Positions 35,095 through 45,869 are shown, numbered from the stretch's first letter. The stretch: 64,000 bases of DNA from Hevea brasiliensis (GCF_030052815.1 NC_079500.1:6222298-6286297); one strand, 5' to 3'. Made by a program: numbers and translations. The notes: generated by a model not told the origin, from the sequence alone.

Positions 35095-36038
35095 TGTATA
35101 CTACAAATTATTCCATCAGTCGAAAATTTCAGTATCATAACATTTATAGTCCTTATAAATATAAGACTAACAATAAAATAACATCAAAAACAATAAAATA
35201 ACATCAAAACAATCACTGGAAATTAAAATTGAAGTGGGATCTTGAAAATGAAACACCAAGAGTTGAATCTTATGATTAATTAATCACCAACACAACATCA
35301 AGATTCGTGGATTGGGACACAGAATGTCGAAAGACAAGATAATCTTGGATGGGAAAGAATGTAGAGATAGTCATGCACTGCGGGACAAATTAAAAACGTT
35401 AGAAGATTGAAACATAAAGTTTTTTTTTTTTAATTTTTTTTAAAGCAAGATCATTTTATTAAAAAATAAGAGGAAAAACCACTAACAGAGAGTCCCATTG
35501 CTAACAGTTTCAGCCTTAATATATTCAGACCTAAAGAACTAAGTCTCTGTCTGCGATGAAAAAATCCTTCCACACATTACAAAGAAGGTAAAAGCTGGAC
35601 AGAATGAAGATTGGGACATAAAGCTGAGGGACATAATGTTGAACTTGATCTAATAAAAAATATGTAACAAATTTTGGACTCCACATGATCTAATTAAAAA
35701 AAAAAAAAAACCGATCCCTTATTTTTACATTATATTTTAAATTTTTTAGTATTTAAATATCGGAAAGTTTAATTATTTTATAATATTTACGAAAAACAAA
35801 ACTTATGAAGTCTAATATATACAAATATGTTCAACGAAACCCTAAAGATAATTGATGTGTTGTCTCGGCCAACTTTTTAGAGTTATTAAGAAAATTAGGG
35901 GTGGAGTTAATTAACCAGACTTTGCCAAAAAAAAATAATCAACCAGAGAAATTAAACCTGCTAAAAATTATATAAAAGAAAATTAGATCACTTTCTGCTC
36001 TTCATTGAATTGGCAATTGAAAGTGGAAAGGTACATAA
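35095..36038. other. AT-rich intergenic DNA; possible minus-strand retroposon tail at 35,418-35,640
   Basis: No coding frame recognised. A T-rich block at 35,418-35,442, followed rightward by the reverse complement of AATAAAATGATCTTGC (about 35,443-35,459), looks like the poly-A tail and polyadenylation signal of a minus-strand retroposon whose body extends toward about 35,640. No ORF or family motif supports it. The remainder is A/T-rich spacer with short A-runs (for example 35,694-35,710). Confidence 0.4.
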
Positions 36039-36039
36039 C

Positions 36040-36105
<66 letters not shown>
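36039..36105. repeat. (AAT)n microsatellite
   Basis: About 22 perfect AAT/ATA units, 130-200 bases upstream of the TATA box of the small gene. Confidence 0.95.
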
Positions 36106-36238
36106 TAAGGGTTTAATATGCATTCTTGATGTGACCCAAATGATGATTTAGAAATTTAGATAGTTAAAAAATTGTAATACACCAAGATGTAGACGTTAGA
36201 AGAGAATCATTGGAATGGAATATACATAATTCTTGTCA

Positions 36239-36246
36239 TATAAATA
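36239..36246 (+). promoter_or_regulatory. TATA box of the 69-residue gene
   Basis: TATAAATA, 78 bases upstream of the ATG. Transcription would be expected to begin near 36,268-36,275, giving a ~45-base leader. It is the best TATA box in the LTR-free island. Confidence 0.6.
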
Positions 36247-36316
36247 AGGCTCTACACAGAAGCACATACGTTTGTATTTGCAGCTATCTCATAAGAACAT
36301 AATTTAATTAATCACC

Positions 36317-36526
36317 ATGGAATGTCAACACCATTCTCCGGCCAGCCGCCCAGAGAAGGTACGTCTCAGAGACCCAGAAAACCCAGTCGAGCAACCGTCC
36401 TCTCCTGCAGCCACTGATGAGCTCGTAGATAAAGATTGTTGCAAAATTATTGGCTGTTTTGTTGCTGCCGTTTTTCTCTCCATTGTCATAATTGTTTTGA
36501 TTATGGCTTTCAAAACTTACAAATGA
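36317..36526 (+). CDS. Predicted small single-pass (tail-anchored type) membrane protein, 69 aa
   Basis: I do not recognise a named family. The start context is strong (ATCACCATGG). Residues 1-40 are polar and proline-rich (ENPVEQPSSPAATDELVDKD). Residues 41-64 are a hydrophobic segment (CCKIIGCFVAAVFLSIVIIV and on), led by Cys at 41, 42 and 47. The tail is very short and basic (FKTYK). This is the layout of a C-terminally anchored protein with the N-terminus in the cytosol; the juxtamembrane cysteines could be acylated (inference). A TATA box sits upstream, and AT-rich 3' sequence with TGTAATTT and ATTGTAATAAC follows. It is unrelated to any transposon domain I know and lies in the only LTR-free island. 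The hydrophobic stretch and Kozak start argue for a real gene, but expression is unproven. Confidence 0.6.
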   Translation: MECQHHSPASRPEKVRLRDPENPVEQPSSPAATDELVDKDCCKIIGCFVAAVFLSIVIIVLIMAFKTYK

Positions 36527-36654
36527 AAGTGTCCCTTTGTAATTTATTCCTACTATTTCATGGTGTGGATCATTTTGATATATCCTCATTAGTATTGTAA
36601 TAACTTTGTTAATAATTTTGATGGGCCACTTGCTCCCGAGTTCCGAAGCTATTT

Positions 36655-36840
36655 CAACAATAGCCAGCGATTGAAACTATAGCTTGTATAGAAGCACTTG
36701 TTCTAACACAAAGGAATGGCTTCCAACAGGTGCTAATAGAAGGGGACTCCCTTTCAGTTATCAAGGCCATTAATGGAGAGGTTAGCAATCTTTTCATTTG
36801 GAACATCATTTGTTTGGTTTCTTTGGCTGGTCTTCTTCCC
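36655..36840 (+). pseudogene. RNase H (RVT_3-like) fragment of a LINE or domesticated RNase H
   Basis: The frame from 36,673 reads ETIACIEALVLTQRNGFQQV, then LIEGDSLSVIKAINGE. This is the second half of the plant LINE/RVT_3 RNase H fold: the catalytic Glu in 'CIEAL' (usually A-E-A) and the Asp in E-G-D-S. There is no N-terminal DGS motif upstream, and the downstream frame dissolves at a T-run (36,845-36,862). It is too short to be functional. It could be a remnant of a third L1 or the end of a small RVT_3 gene. Confidence 0.65.
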
Positions 36841-36897
36841 TTCTTTTTTTTTTTTTTTTTTCTTGTTTTCTATTGTATCATGCTTGTTTGCGTGTAT

Positions 36898-37862
36898 TGA
36901 CGGCTCCAGAATTTTAATTTAGGGGCCCAATTAAAAGACATGATTTATTAATAAATTACTTACGTAAGTGTTGATTGAATGAATTGATTAACTAACGATG
37001 ATAACCGTTTCATAATTATAAAATAAAAATATTTAATAAATATAATAATAAAAATAAACACTTTAATTTTTTTTTAAAAAGTTGATTTGTTAAAAATTAA
37101 ATGAAATTATTATTAGTTTAAAAATGTAATGAATAATTAATATTGTGAATTGCTAAAGCTAAAATATATTAATGGCTCAATATTAAAAAATTTTTCCAAT
37201 TTATCTCAAATTTATTTTTTTTTTTAAATTATGAAAAGTAAATTAAGTTAAAATAATAGATTAAATAAAATAAAAAAAATTATGAAAAACAAATTTAGTT
37301 AAAATTATAGATAAAATAAAATAAATAATATAGTTTAACTTCTAATATTATGAAAGAAAATTTTTTTTTTCTAACTTAAGTATGAAAACATTTTAGCAAG
37401 AAACAAAAATTCAAAATAGTAATGAGATTACAAGAAGAAAGCTACTAATGTTTTAAATTAGTGAAAAAATATGAGAGAATTATATTAGACTTTTTTTTAA
37501 TGATATTATCTAATAATTTAAATTTCAGAGAATAGAAATCAGTGATCGTAGATTTATTAGATGAGAAAATGATAAACTAAAATTGATGAAAAATATAAGG
37601 TTAAGAAACAATAATAATTTAGATTTTTTTTAGTACGAGAATTTATATTTCGTTATATCATTCTTTTAATAAAGAATTTGAATTTGTTTTTATATAAAAT
37701 TACTATTAAACTTACTTTAGACTTTTAAAACCCTTAAGCTCCTATATTTATCAAAATTTAATATAAAAATAAAATTTTTTTTTTGAAAAATTACCATTAA
37801 ATCTTTAAAAATTTTAGAGAGGCCCAATGCTCCCCTTAGCCCCCATATGGCTCCGTTTATGT
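36898..37862. repeat. AT-rich, possibly non-autonomous transposon with weak terminal inverted repeats
   Basis: The left end reads ACGGCTCCAGAATTTTAATT, leading to AGGGGCCC. The right end, reversed, reads ACGGAGCCATATGGGGGCTA. Between them is very A/T-rich, non-coding DNA. The arrangement (a GGCTCC/GGAGCC end, then a GGGCCC stretch) resembles a repeat type I have seen in plants, but the inverted match is imperfect and I find no clear TSD. Low confidence. Confidence 0.35.
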
Positions 37863-37906
37863 TTGAGTGTGATTGTTTCTACAAGTTTGATTGTATCTAC
37901 TTTATG

Positions 37907-37914
37907 AGTATGGG
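37907..37914. repeat. Left 8-bp TSD (AGTATGGG) of the hAT MITE
   Basis: Identical to 38,452-38,459. An 8-bp duplication is diagnostic of hAT insertion. Confidence 0.93.
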
Positions 37915-38451
37915 TAGGGGTGTGCAGTTTTCGGTTTTAACCGAAAAACAGAACCGAACCGATTAATTCGGTTCAATCGGTTCGGTTTTAAATTTTAATC
38001 GGTTCGGTTCGGTTTATAATTTTGATAATTTCGGTTAATCGGTTCGGTTCGATTATTTTCATTAAAAAATTAAAAAAATCGAACCGAATTGAAATTATTA
38101 ATATATATAGAAAATCAAAAAAATCGAATCAAATTGAATTGAATCGAACCGAATCGAACCAAACTGAAATCAAAGAAAACCGAACCGAACCTTAAGATTT
38201 TTTAGTTTTGATTTCTAATTTTTTCTGTTTTTATGTTTTTATTATTTAGATTTAATGTTAAAAAAATGAAATTTTATAAATTTCGGTTTGATCGGTTTAA
38301 AACCGAACCGAACTGATATTTATTGGTTCGATTCGGTTCGGTTTTCTCTTATCAATCGGTTCGGTTCGGTTTTAAAAATTTTTGATTTTCGATTTTCGGT
38401 TTTATCGGTTGGGTTCGGTTCGGAACCGAATCGACCGATTGCACACCCCTA
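37915..38451. mobile_element. hAT-type MITE, 537 bp
   Basis: Perfect 12-bp terminal inverted repeats (TAGGGGTGTGCA and TGCACACCCCTA) are flanked by an exact 8-bp duplication. The interior is built from many copies of ACCGAACCGAA and its complement TTCGGTTCGGT on both strands, making it close to a long imperfect palindrome. It has no ORF, so it must be mobilised in trans by a hAT transposase. Confidence 0.95.
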
Positions 38452-38459
38452 AGTATGGG

Positions 38460-38839
38460 TTTCCTATCCCGTCTATAAGTCTTGTATGATCAATCTTTTT
38501 ATATTTAATATTTGATTTCAAGTAAATTTTGTAGCATCTTTTATACAAAAAGAAAATTATATGATAAAAATAGTATATGTATTACAATTTATTATAAGCA
38601 TCAATTGTAATGAATTTCATACGAGTCTTAAATTAATAATTATAATTAAATCATTGTTACAAATGAACCAAATAAAAATTTCTTTAAAGGCCCTTCAATG
38701 AATTTTTATCTTAGTTTAAAAAAAATTGAGTTTATAATTGTTTAATTATTTTTGTCTATATTAAAAGTAATAATAATAATATATAATTATAATAAAATAG
38801 CCTAATGATTAATGAATAAAAAAAATGGACAATGATTTT
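38460..38839. other. AT-rich intergenic DNA, no feature seen
   Basis: Spacer between the MITE and the promoter-like cluster. I see only short A/T runs and ATAATA stretches. Confidence 0.5.
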
Positions 38840-39110
38840 GTGTGGGACATAAGCGGATAAGTGGTCCCACACCTAGAGAATCCCCAGATTCTTGGTTTGC
38901 TTGTCGGGAATCAGATCAGCCAAAGCCAAATGACAATTATACTTCTCGACAATCACAAATTGCGGCTGTCACCGTCAGCAGAGCTCTGTAAAAGAAGACG
39001 AGGTGCTTACCTCATACATTTTACGTCATCTTGTTGACGTCAGCCACACCCCATACATATTTCTGTGACTGTTAGCTCAGCTCCCACAAATCACGGTGCT
39101 TACGTCAAGC
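38840..39110. promoter_or_regulatory. Promoter-like cluster: TCP-type palindrome and three ACGTCA (bZIP/TGA) motifs
   Basis: GTGTGGGAC (38,840-38,848) and GTCCCACAC (38,864-38,872) form a 9-bp inverted repeat. The right arm contains GTGGTCCC (38,861-38,868), the class II TCP site. Further right are TTTTACGTCATC (near 39,019), TTGACGTCAGCC (near 39,033) and TTACGTCAAGC (near 39,099), each with the bZIP core ACGTCA. GC content is visibly higher than in the flanks. No ORF lies downstream on either strand within about 1 kb, so the target gene is unknown or lost. Confidence 0.4.
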
Positions 39111-40354
39111 ATGCACACAAACAATATAAAAAAAAAAGGTTTTCAACGCAGCCGCAATTTATCCGGTGAATAAAGTTTTAATACATGTAATATTCATTTA
39201 TTAAAATAATTGATTGAATAATTAATTAAATAGCTCAGCTGAAATTCAATCAATGTAATATTCATCATGTATACTATTTAACAAAAGTTCAATTTTGCTA
39301 TATAATTAATAATTAGGACAAAAATAAATATTAAAAAATTGAATAAAATCAGAATAAAATTATAGGATTAAAATAAAAATATAAAATATTAAGATATCAA
39401 AATTAAATAATATAAGTTTTTTTAAAAAATAAAATTTAGTTGTAAAATTTTAATTTTAAAAAATTTTAGAGAATAAAAAGCAATTTTTAATTAAAGTCTA
39501 AAGAATCTCGATCTGTCTATATTTTGATGGGACTCGATGATTATTTTTATTTTCTATTTAGAAATGGATTTTGATACAATCCCAATGAATTGATTGCATA
39601 CATGAATTTGCAAAATGCCAAAAATTTGGTGCATGGGCCAGCCAACCTTACAAGTTAGAATAATATTCTTTTCAACGCTAAATTTTCATGGGTCTTTTTT
39701 GCTTTGTTAGCGGCTGTCCTGCTGAATTCATTCATTTAATAGTGATGCTTATTGCTTATCTTGGCATATTTTATTAGTATTGTTCTATGGCTACTCATCA
39801 ATGTACTTGCACGTATATAACTTTGTCAAAAGCTCACCTACACAACTTTCTAGTTACCACTATATACAACCAGTCATTTTCACTAGTTCTTTTCTTCTGT
39901 TTAAAAAAATTTGTAAAAGATAGATAATCAAGTGAGAAAATTTACCAATGCACATGCAGAATGGGGATACCGTGCCACCATTATTGACGAAATAAAAGCT
40001 CACAATCGTTCAAGATGAGGGTAGTTGTAGTGTCAACACTAGTTACTTGTCATGAGCTTTATTAGAACCTTCATCTAAGAATTAGCGGGTCTCTTATCAA
40101 AATTATGGAACCTAGCTAGCTAGGTACCTAGGACCGACACCCGTTCTGATTTCCAATTCATGGGTCCTCCATGTGGTTAAGAAGATTTGGTGATAGAGAC
40201 TAGCGATGTAAGAACATACAATAATTTTTAAATACAGAAATATGTTGTTTCTATATAATATGAACCCTTTCTGGTGGGACATATGCATAAAAAATAGGTT
40301 TTTCACCCTTTGGTCGCCCAACATTCTAACAAGATTACAGGCTGAAGGGTCCTC
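39111..40354. other. AT-rich intergenic DNA, no gene supported
   Basis: No motif-bearing frame on either strand. A few short frames (for example minus strand 40,112-40,324) lack domain or codon support. It ends at the LINE-R poly-A tail. Confidence 0.5.
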
Positions 40355-41480
40355 TTTTTTTTTTTTTCCTCCAAAGGCAGATTCATAGATGAGGCTCTAC
40401 TTGGGCATAAAAGAGGATACAAAGTGATGTTGAGCCAAAGGATTTAAAATAAAGGAACTATCTTGCAGCGTTTTCCTAGCTAACGAACGAGCTATGATGT
40501 TCCTCATCCTATTGACATGAGAACAAACAAAAAAAATCTACCCTAAACACCATGTTTTGAATGTCTTGAATAATTCCAGAGATTGAGAGAGGGGGAGGAG
40601 ACCAATTTTGAATTGCATTGATCACTTGCAAAGAGTCACTTTCCAACATGAAGCGATTAAATCCTCTGGAAATCCCTAGTTGGATTGCTTCCCGACAAGC
40701 CATAGCTTCAACGATCAGAGAGTCTATAATACCAGTGATATGCTGACAACTCCAACCTTGTGGAGATCCATCCGAATCCCTTGCTATGGCTGCTATCGAT
40801 CCATAAAGTTCCTCCCTGTTTACCTCTACATCTATATCGATTTTGACAAGGCCTAGAGCTGGTGGAGGCCATTCTAAGTGATGGTGACATGCGGCAATTG
40901 GAGTCTATTTCCTTAAAACCTGCTAGGAAACAAAATCCCTATACATGGCAAGGCCAGCTGATACCATCTCTTGCGGAGAACTCCAATGATGGCTAAAGAT
41001 GTAGTTGTTGCGATTTTTCCATATGCTCCACAAGACAAAAACTAGCATCTCTATCCAACCTCGTTCTTGGATACCTAAGCTTAGGAAGGAGAGGAGTTCT
41101 TGCCAACAATCCAAAATTGTGGTACCCTATAATAGTTTTGACCGAAGCATGAAGGGCGACATCGACCAAACCTGCCTAGCATGATGACACTTGAAGAACA
41201 AATGATGCAGTGATTCCTGTTCTCCACAAAAGACACATTATGAGCAAAAGTCTAGCCAAATTTTGCATAGATGAACATTAGCTGGTAATTTTTCTTGAAG
41301 AAGTTTCCAAAGAAAAATGGCAATTTTTGGCTGTAATTTGAGCTTCCAGTATTCTTTCCACAACTTTCGAGTTGCATTATCTGAATTAGGCCTAGGACCT
41401 ACTTGATTTGATCCCCTCCTATTCAATTTTTGAGCACAAGCCATCCAGTAGTCGGACTTCACACCATACTCACCTGATGA
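40355..41480 (-). pseudogene. LINE-R, 3' piece: zf-RVT, RNase H and poly-A tail (minus strand)
   Basis: Reading leftward: SGEYGVKSDYWMACAQKL and LWKEYWKLKLQPKIAIFLWK form the start of zf-RVT. MLVFVLWSIWKNRNNYIF lies between zf-RVT and RNase H. RNase H follows with MACREAIQLGISRGFNRFML and ESDSLQVINAI. After a slip in a T-run near 40,530 come SHVNRMRNIIARSLAR and a stop near 40,407. The poly-A is the T-run 40,355-40,367. This is the C-terminal third of an L1 ORF2. Its frame is interrupted by several shifts. Confidence 0.87.
41476..41480. repeat. Left target duplication (GATGA) of solo LTR I
   Basis: Partner at 43,117-43,121 reads AATGA (one mismatch). Collapsing the two rejoins the LINE-R codons W-H-Y-T-S-S-G-E in frame. 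Confidence 0.75.
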
Positions 41481-43116
41481 TGATACACTTATATTATATA
41501 GATATTTTTAGGTACAATTGTACTATATTGCATGGCATTTAGGTAGATAATTGCATACATATTTGTTAGTTTCATTAGTTTTTGATAATTTAGCTAATCT
41601 TCACTAAATTTCATGTTTTCTACACCTTTTCAAATGTTCTAAAAGAAATCTAGTGCATAGGAGTGAAGAAGAAAAGCTTGGAAGGACTTGAAACTAAGGC
41701 AAGTTGTTGATACACTTTATATGGGTTGTGTAAACACAGCCCGTGTAACCTTTTGCTCGGTTAGAATTGAAGAAATCATAATAAAGCCTCAGTACACGGG
41801 TTGTGTAAATCACCCCATGTACCCGTGCAACCTTCTAATTAATGAAGCTTGAAGAACTAAAGGGAAGGAGACAGTACACAGACTGTGTACTTTGACCCAT
41901 GTAAAGTCACATACCTTGTGTAACCTTCTGCCTCCCATCTGAAAAGAAACTGAAGTCACTCTAGAAACTTACATGCCCCAAGCTATGTAGTGACACACGG
42001 ACCATGTACTATGCAACAACTAGCTTCCTAATTCAACTCCAGCTCCTGTTTTAGCATGCCATTCAAACTTCTACTACCCTTAGGATTTTAAAACTTAACC
42101 TTAGGACACCCATTATAAATAAGAGCAAGTAAAGAGCATAAAAGGAGAAGGGAAATTAATTTTCTTTTGAAAGGGAAGAGAGGAGAAAAAAGAAAAGGAA
42201 AAACCTTCGAGAGAAGACTTCCAGAAAACTCTAGTTCCCAAGCCGTCTTGAAGGACGATTGCATATGCACCAAGGAAGTGATTTTTCAGCTAAAGTTCCA
42301 CAAGTTTAAACCTACAGAATCTTTCTCTCTGTTCTTTTGTTCTAATTCTTCAGACTGATTTTCTGTTCTCTTATTTTCATTACATTATATTTGTTAAATT
42401 CACCATAAGTAAGTAGTTCCTTTAATTCTGAAATTAGGAGAGTAGCATTCTTAATTTCTGTTATGGATATATATTTAGTTTTATGGAATTGAGTTTTGAG
42501 CTTTGATTCAATTTCTTGTGTGCTTAATACATACTATGTGTTATTAACCACTTAGTTATGATCTAAGATATTAATTGAAGAACTGAAAGGAGAATATTAA
42601 TATCAAAAAATTAAGATTTTGAACTTAGAAAATCTGATCTAAAGATAGGCTGATGACCTTTGTGGAACTCTATAATTAATCATAGACCTTAAGAAATTCT
42701 AATTAAGACTGATCGCCACGAAAGTAAGGTTCAGATTAATTAAAATACGCCTTAGATACCTTGAGAGAGGATCTAGGATACTTTAGGATTAATTTCCATT
42801 AAAGTAACAACACTCATTTTATTGATAAAACAAAGTTAAAATCACAATAGGGTTAAGGTGTGAAATCTTAATTCTGGAATTGTCTATCCAAGAAGAATTC
42901 TCTTTAAGTTCTTAGATTTATTTTCCTTTGTTTTCTGTAGTGATTCAGCACTAGTTTAAATTTCATTTTCTCATAACTTTTGGTAGTTTAAACAGTCAAA
43001 ATTGTTGTCTATCTTGGTACTTACTCTTATAAATTTCTCAATGAAATGATACTCTACTCATCACTTTATTACTTGTTAGTGATCATTAACTTGCAGGGTT
43101 GTAAAACCAGCAAACA
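41481..43116 (+). repeat. Solo LTR I (Tat/Athila-like Gypsy)
   Basis: 1636 bp, TGATACACTT to CAGCAAACA. It contains the repeated inverted motif typical of Tat/Athila LTRs (GTACACGGGTTGTGTA, CACAGCCCGTGTAACC, ACACGGACCATGTAC; 41,720-42,010). A TATA box, TATAAATAAG, lies at 42,114. The end block TACTTGTTAGTGATC...ACTTGCAGG is like LTR ends that adjoin an Asp-tRNA PBS. No PBS, internal region or second LTR is present, so it is a solo LTR. Orientation is inferred from the TATA and end blocks. Confidence 0.78.
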
Positions 43117-44586
43117 AATGATGTGTAATGCCAAACTAGAAAGTCTTCCCTCCTAAATAGATTAATAGGAATAAACAGTATGTTTGGAATTTCCTCCTCT
43201 TTAAATACTTCTCTTAACTTCCTCAAGTCCCATGATAGTGAAAAGGGTCAAAAAGTTGTGACACCCAATTAATAGAAGGATCAACATCTTCTTTTACTTG
43301 AAGTAGGTGTGAAAAAGAGTTTGGAATCCACTATTTAACTTGTAGAGAATAGAGTTCCCATCATTAAAGTGCCATTTAACCCTTATTAGAGTAATTGTCC
43401 GCCCAAAGAATGCTTTGCCACGCCTACGATGGTCTTGATCCTTCCTTAGCTAGTAAAAAGAAAAGTGAGGGAATTATTTTCCTTTAAGAACACTGCTACC
43501 AAAGAATTAGGTTGGGTTAAGATTTTCCATCCCTATTTTGCTAGAAGAGCCATACTAAAGGGTTCCAAATCCCTAAAACCAAGTCCCCCTCTTAGTTTCA
43601 GGTTGCACATCTTAGCCTAAGAGATCTAATGAATTTTCTTTTTGTTTTCTTGACCCCACCAAAATGGGAAAGCATGCTATTAACATTTGAGTAAAGAGTA
43701 GCATAAAATTTAAAACATGTCATCAGTATAAACTGGAGCAGTTGTGGCTATGGCTTTGATGAGAGTTTCCTTTCCTCCTTGTGATAAGAGATTTTCTTTC
43801 CAACTAGCAATTTTATTCTGAATCTTTGCTTTGATGGATTTAAAAGTCTGAACCTTGGAGCACGGGATTGCTGATGGTAGCCTTAGGAATCTATCTTATC
43901 CACCCATATTATCAATATGAAGAAGGTTAGATATTTGTCTTTTCAAGTTTCTGAGTGTTGGGATCAAGAAGAGAGCCGATTTGTTGAGATTCACCCTTTG
44001 ACCATTAGCTTCAGAGTAAGCATGGAGAATGTCTCATATCTTGTGTGCTTCTACCATGGAGGCTTTTGAAAAAAATAATTATATCATCAACAAAGAGATG
44101 GCCAACTGAGGGACCTTGTTTAGAGATAGAAATTCCTTGCAGTGAGGATGTCTTGAGGAGATGAGATAACCCTTCTGTATGCAATAGGAATAGATATGGC
44201 AATAAAGGATCACCCTGTCTTAAGCCTCTTGATGGCTTTACTAACTCTATTATATGGCAATTGATTTAGATGGAATAGGAGATTGAATAAATGCTTTCCA
44301 TAATCTAACCGATCCAAGTATTATGAAACCTAAAACAAATTAGCATATGTTTCAATTAATCCCATTCAACACACTCATAAGCTTTACTCACATCTAGCTT
44401 TAAAGCCAACCCATAGTTCTTCCCTTTCTTCCTCATTTTCAAATTATGCATTATTTCATGACTAATGAGAATATTATCGAAAATGAGCCTACCTTTGGTA
44501 AAAGCATTTTTTTTTTCATCGATAAAAGAATGCATAAAAGGTTGAAGTTTATAAACTAAGATCTTAGGGATAATTTTATAAATAAC
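43117..44586 (-). pseudogene. LINE-R, middle piece: reverse transcriptase (minus strand)
   Basis: Reading leftward from 44,581: YKIIPKILVYKLQPFMHSF, then DEKKNAFTKGRLIFDNILIS and LALKLDVSKAYECVEWD (RT motif A Asp). Further left are PYLFLLHTEGLSHLL and the catalytic box FVDDIIIF (near 44,090), LLSQGGKETLIKA (near 43,775), and the stretch that joins the 3' piece at V-W-H-Y-T (43,121-43,135). Frameshifts and stops are frequent. Interrupted on the right by Copia-K and on the left by solo LTR I. Confidence 0.87.
44582..44586. repeat. Left TSD (ATAAC) of Copia-K
   Basis: Identical to 49,129-49,133. Confidence 0.93.
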
Positions 44587-44811
44587 TGTTAGCATAATTA
44601 CAGCAATCAGCATGATTATAGGAGATTTGTGTAACATAATTACAGCAATCAGCATGATTATAGGAGATTTGTGTAGCATAATTATAGCAATTATTATTCT
44701 TGTCCAAATTAGTTCATATTCTCATGTATAAATAGTTTTAATATCTCTGTAATTGGGACACTGACAAATACACAATCCTTTTCTTGTTTACTTGTATTCT
44801 TTCTTCTAACA
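44587..44811 (+). repeat. Copia-K 5' LTR
   Basis: 225 bp, TGTTAGCATAATTAC to CTTCTAACA. It holds 2.3 copies of a 42-bp tandem repeat (unit starts 44,593, 44,635, 44,677) and a TATA-like TGTATAAATAG near 44,726. Confidence 0.93.
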
Positions 44812-44825
44812 TGGTATCGTGAGCC
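44812..44825 (+). other. Copia-K primer-binding site
   Basis: TGGTATCGTGAGCC directly after the LTR. The expected TGGTATCAGAGCC is altered at the CAG. Confidence 0.8.
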
Positions 44826-44937
44826 ATAAAACTTTTATTTCTAGTTTTTGGGGTCTCTCTCGCTCTCTCTACAACCTGCTACGTTCATTCTTTCATACCT
44901 ATTATTATACCATTTTTTTTTCCTCATCTTGTTATCA

Positions 44938-45850
44938 ATGGAGAAATCGATATTTCAAAACCTATTGCAACAGCTTCCGATCGGTTCCAACTATAATCTT
45001 TGGGTTCAAGGAATGAAAAGTTTTTGATAGGTCGCAAGCTTTGGCGTATTGTTACCGGAGATATCACTACGCCGACAAGAGAGAACGATGAAACCGATGC
45101 AAAATTTGTCGACCGCCTTGAGGATTGGGATAGTAAAAATCATCGATCATCACCGTTTCGCAATACCTGTCTCGCCCATCCACATCCAGCTTGCTAATTA
45201 TGACTCTGCAAAAGAAATCGGGATTTTTGGCTAATCGATATCGCACCACCGGACTTGCCCACTATTATCGTTGTGGACTACTCTTCATAATCAAACAAGA
45301 AGCAGTCAACTGCGGAATGATTTTCTTGCCCGTGTCCAACCTATTTGGAATCAAATATCTCGTGCCAAAATCGGTGAAGATCATCTTCATCTCATTCAAG
45401 TTCTAATGGCTCTTCGATCGTAATATGAGGCCGCTCGAGCGCCCTGCTACATCGAAATCCACTCCCATCATTGGAAACCGCTATTCAAGAGATTATTTTT
45501 GAAGAGACTCGTCTCGTTTGGATAAAACTCCTCAATTTGAAGTCGCTCTTGCAACTACTCGATCCTCACATCGTAAACGGCAATCAACTCGTAAGAATTG
45601 TAATCAAATTGGTCATGCTTTTGCATATTGTCCTACCATAAAATGCGGATATTGTCATGGTTACGGTCATATTCTTGAACATTGTCCCACACGCTCCAAG
45701 ATCAAAAGGAGGGCATTCTAAATTCAAGAATGTCTCAAAGCCCGGATCTTCCTCTCACCGCCGTTGTCGCATCGAGGGCTCTACCGCCATCACCATGAGT
45801 GATCTTGAGGCACTATTCAAACAAAGTTATCTCTTCTAATTCTCCTGCTG
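44938..45850 (+). pseudogene. Copia-K gag with zinc knuckle
   Basis: It starts at ATG 44,938 (MEKSIFQNLLQQ, then YNLWVQGMKSFLIGRKLW after a one-base slip near 45,020). The middle is frameshifted. From 45,518 the frame reaches a perfect knuckle CGYCHGYGHILEHC (C-x2-C-x4-H-x4-C, 45,644-45,685). It would form the particle capsid. At least three frame changes break it. Confidence 0.8.
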
Positions 45851-45869
45851 CCATGTCCGCCACTCCGGT

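Noticed and set aside
36308..36589. Minus-strand frames opposite the 69-residue gene
   Set aside because: They lack a hydrophobic or domain pattern, promoter and start context; they are complements of the plus-strand gene.
40112..40324. Minus-strand 70-residue frame
   Set aside because: It lies just downstream of the LINE-R poly-A in AT-rich DNA, with no domain and no promoter.
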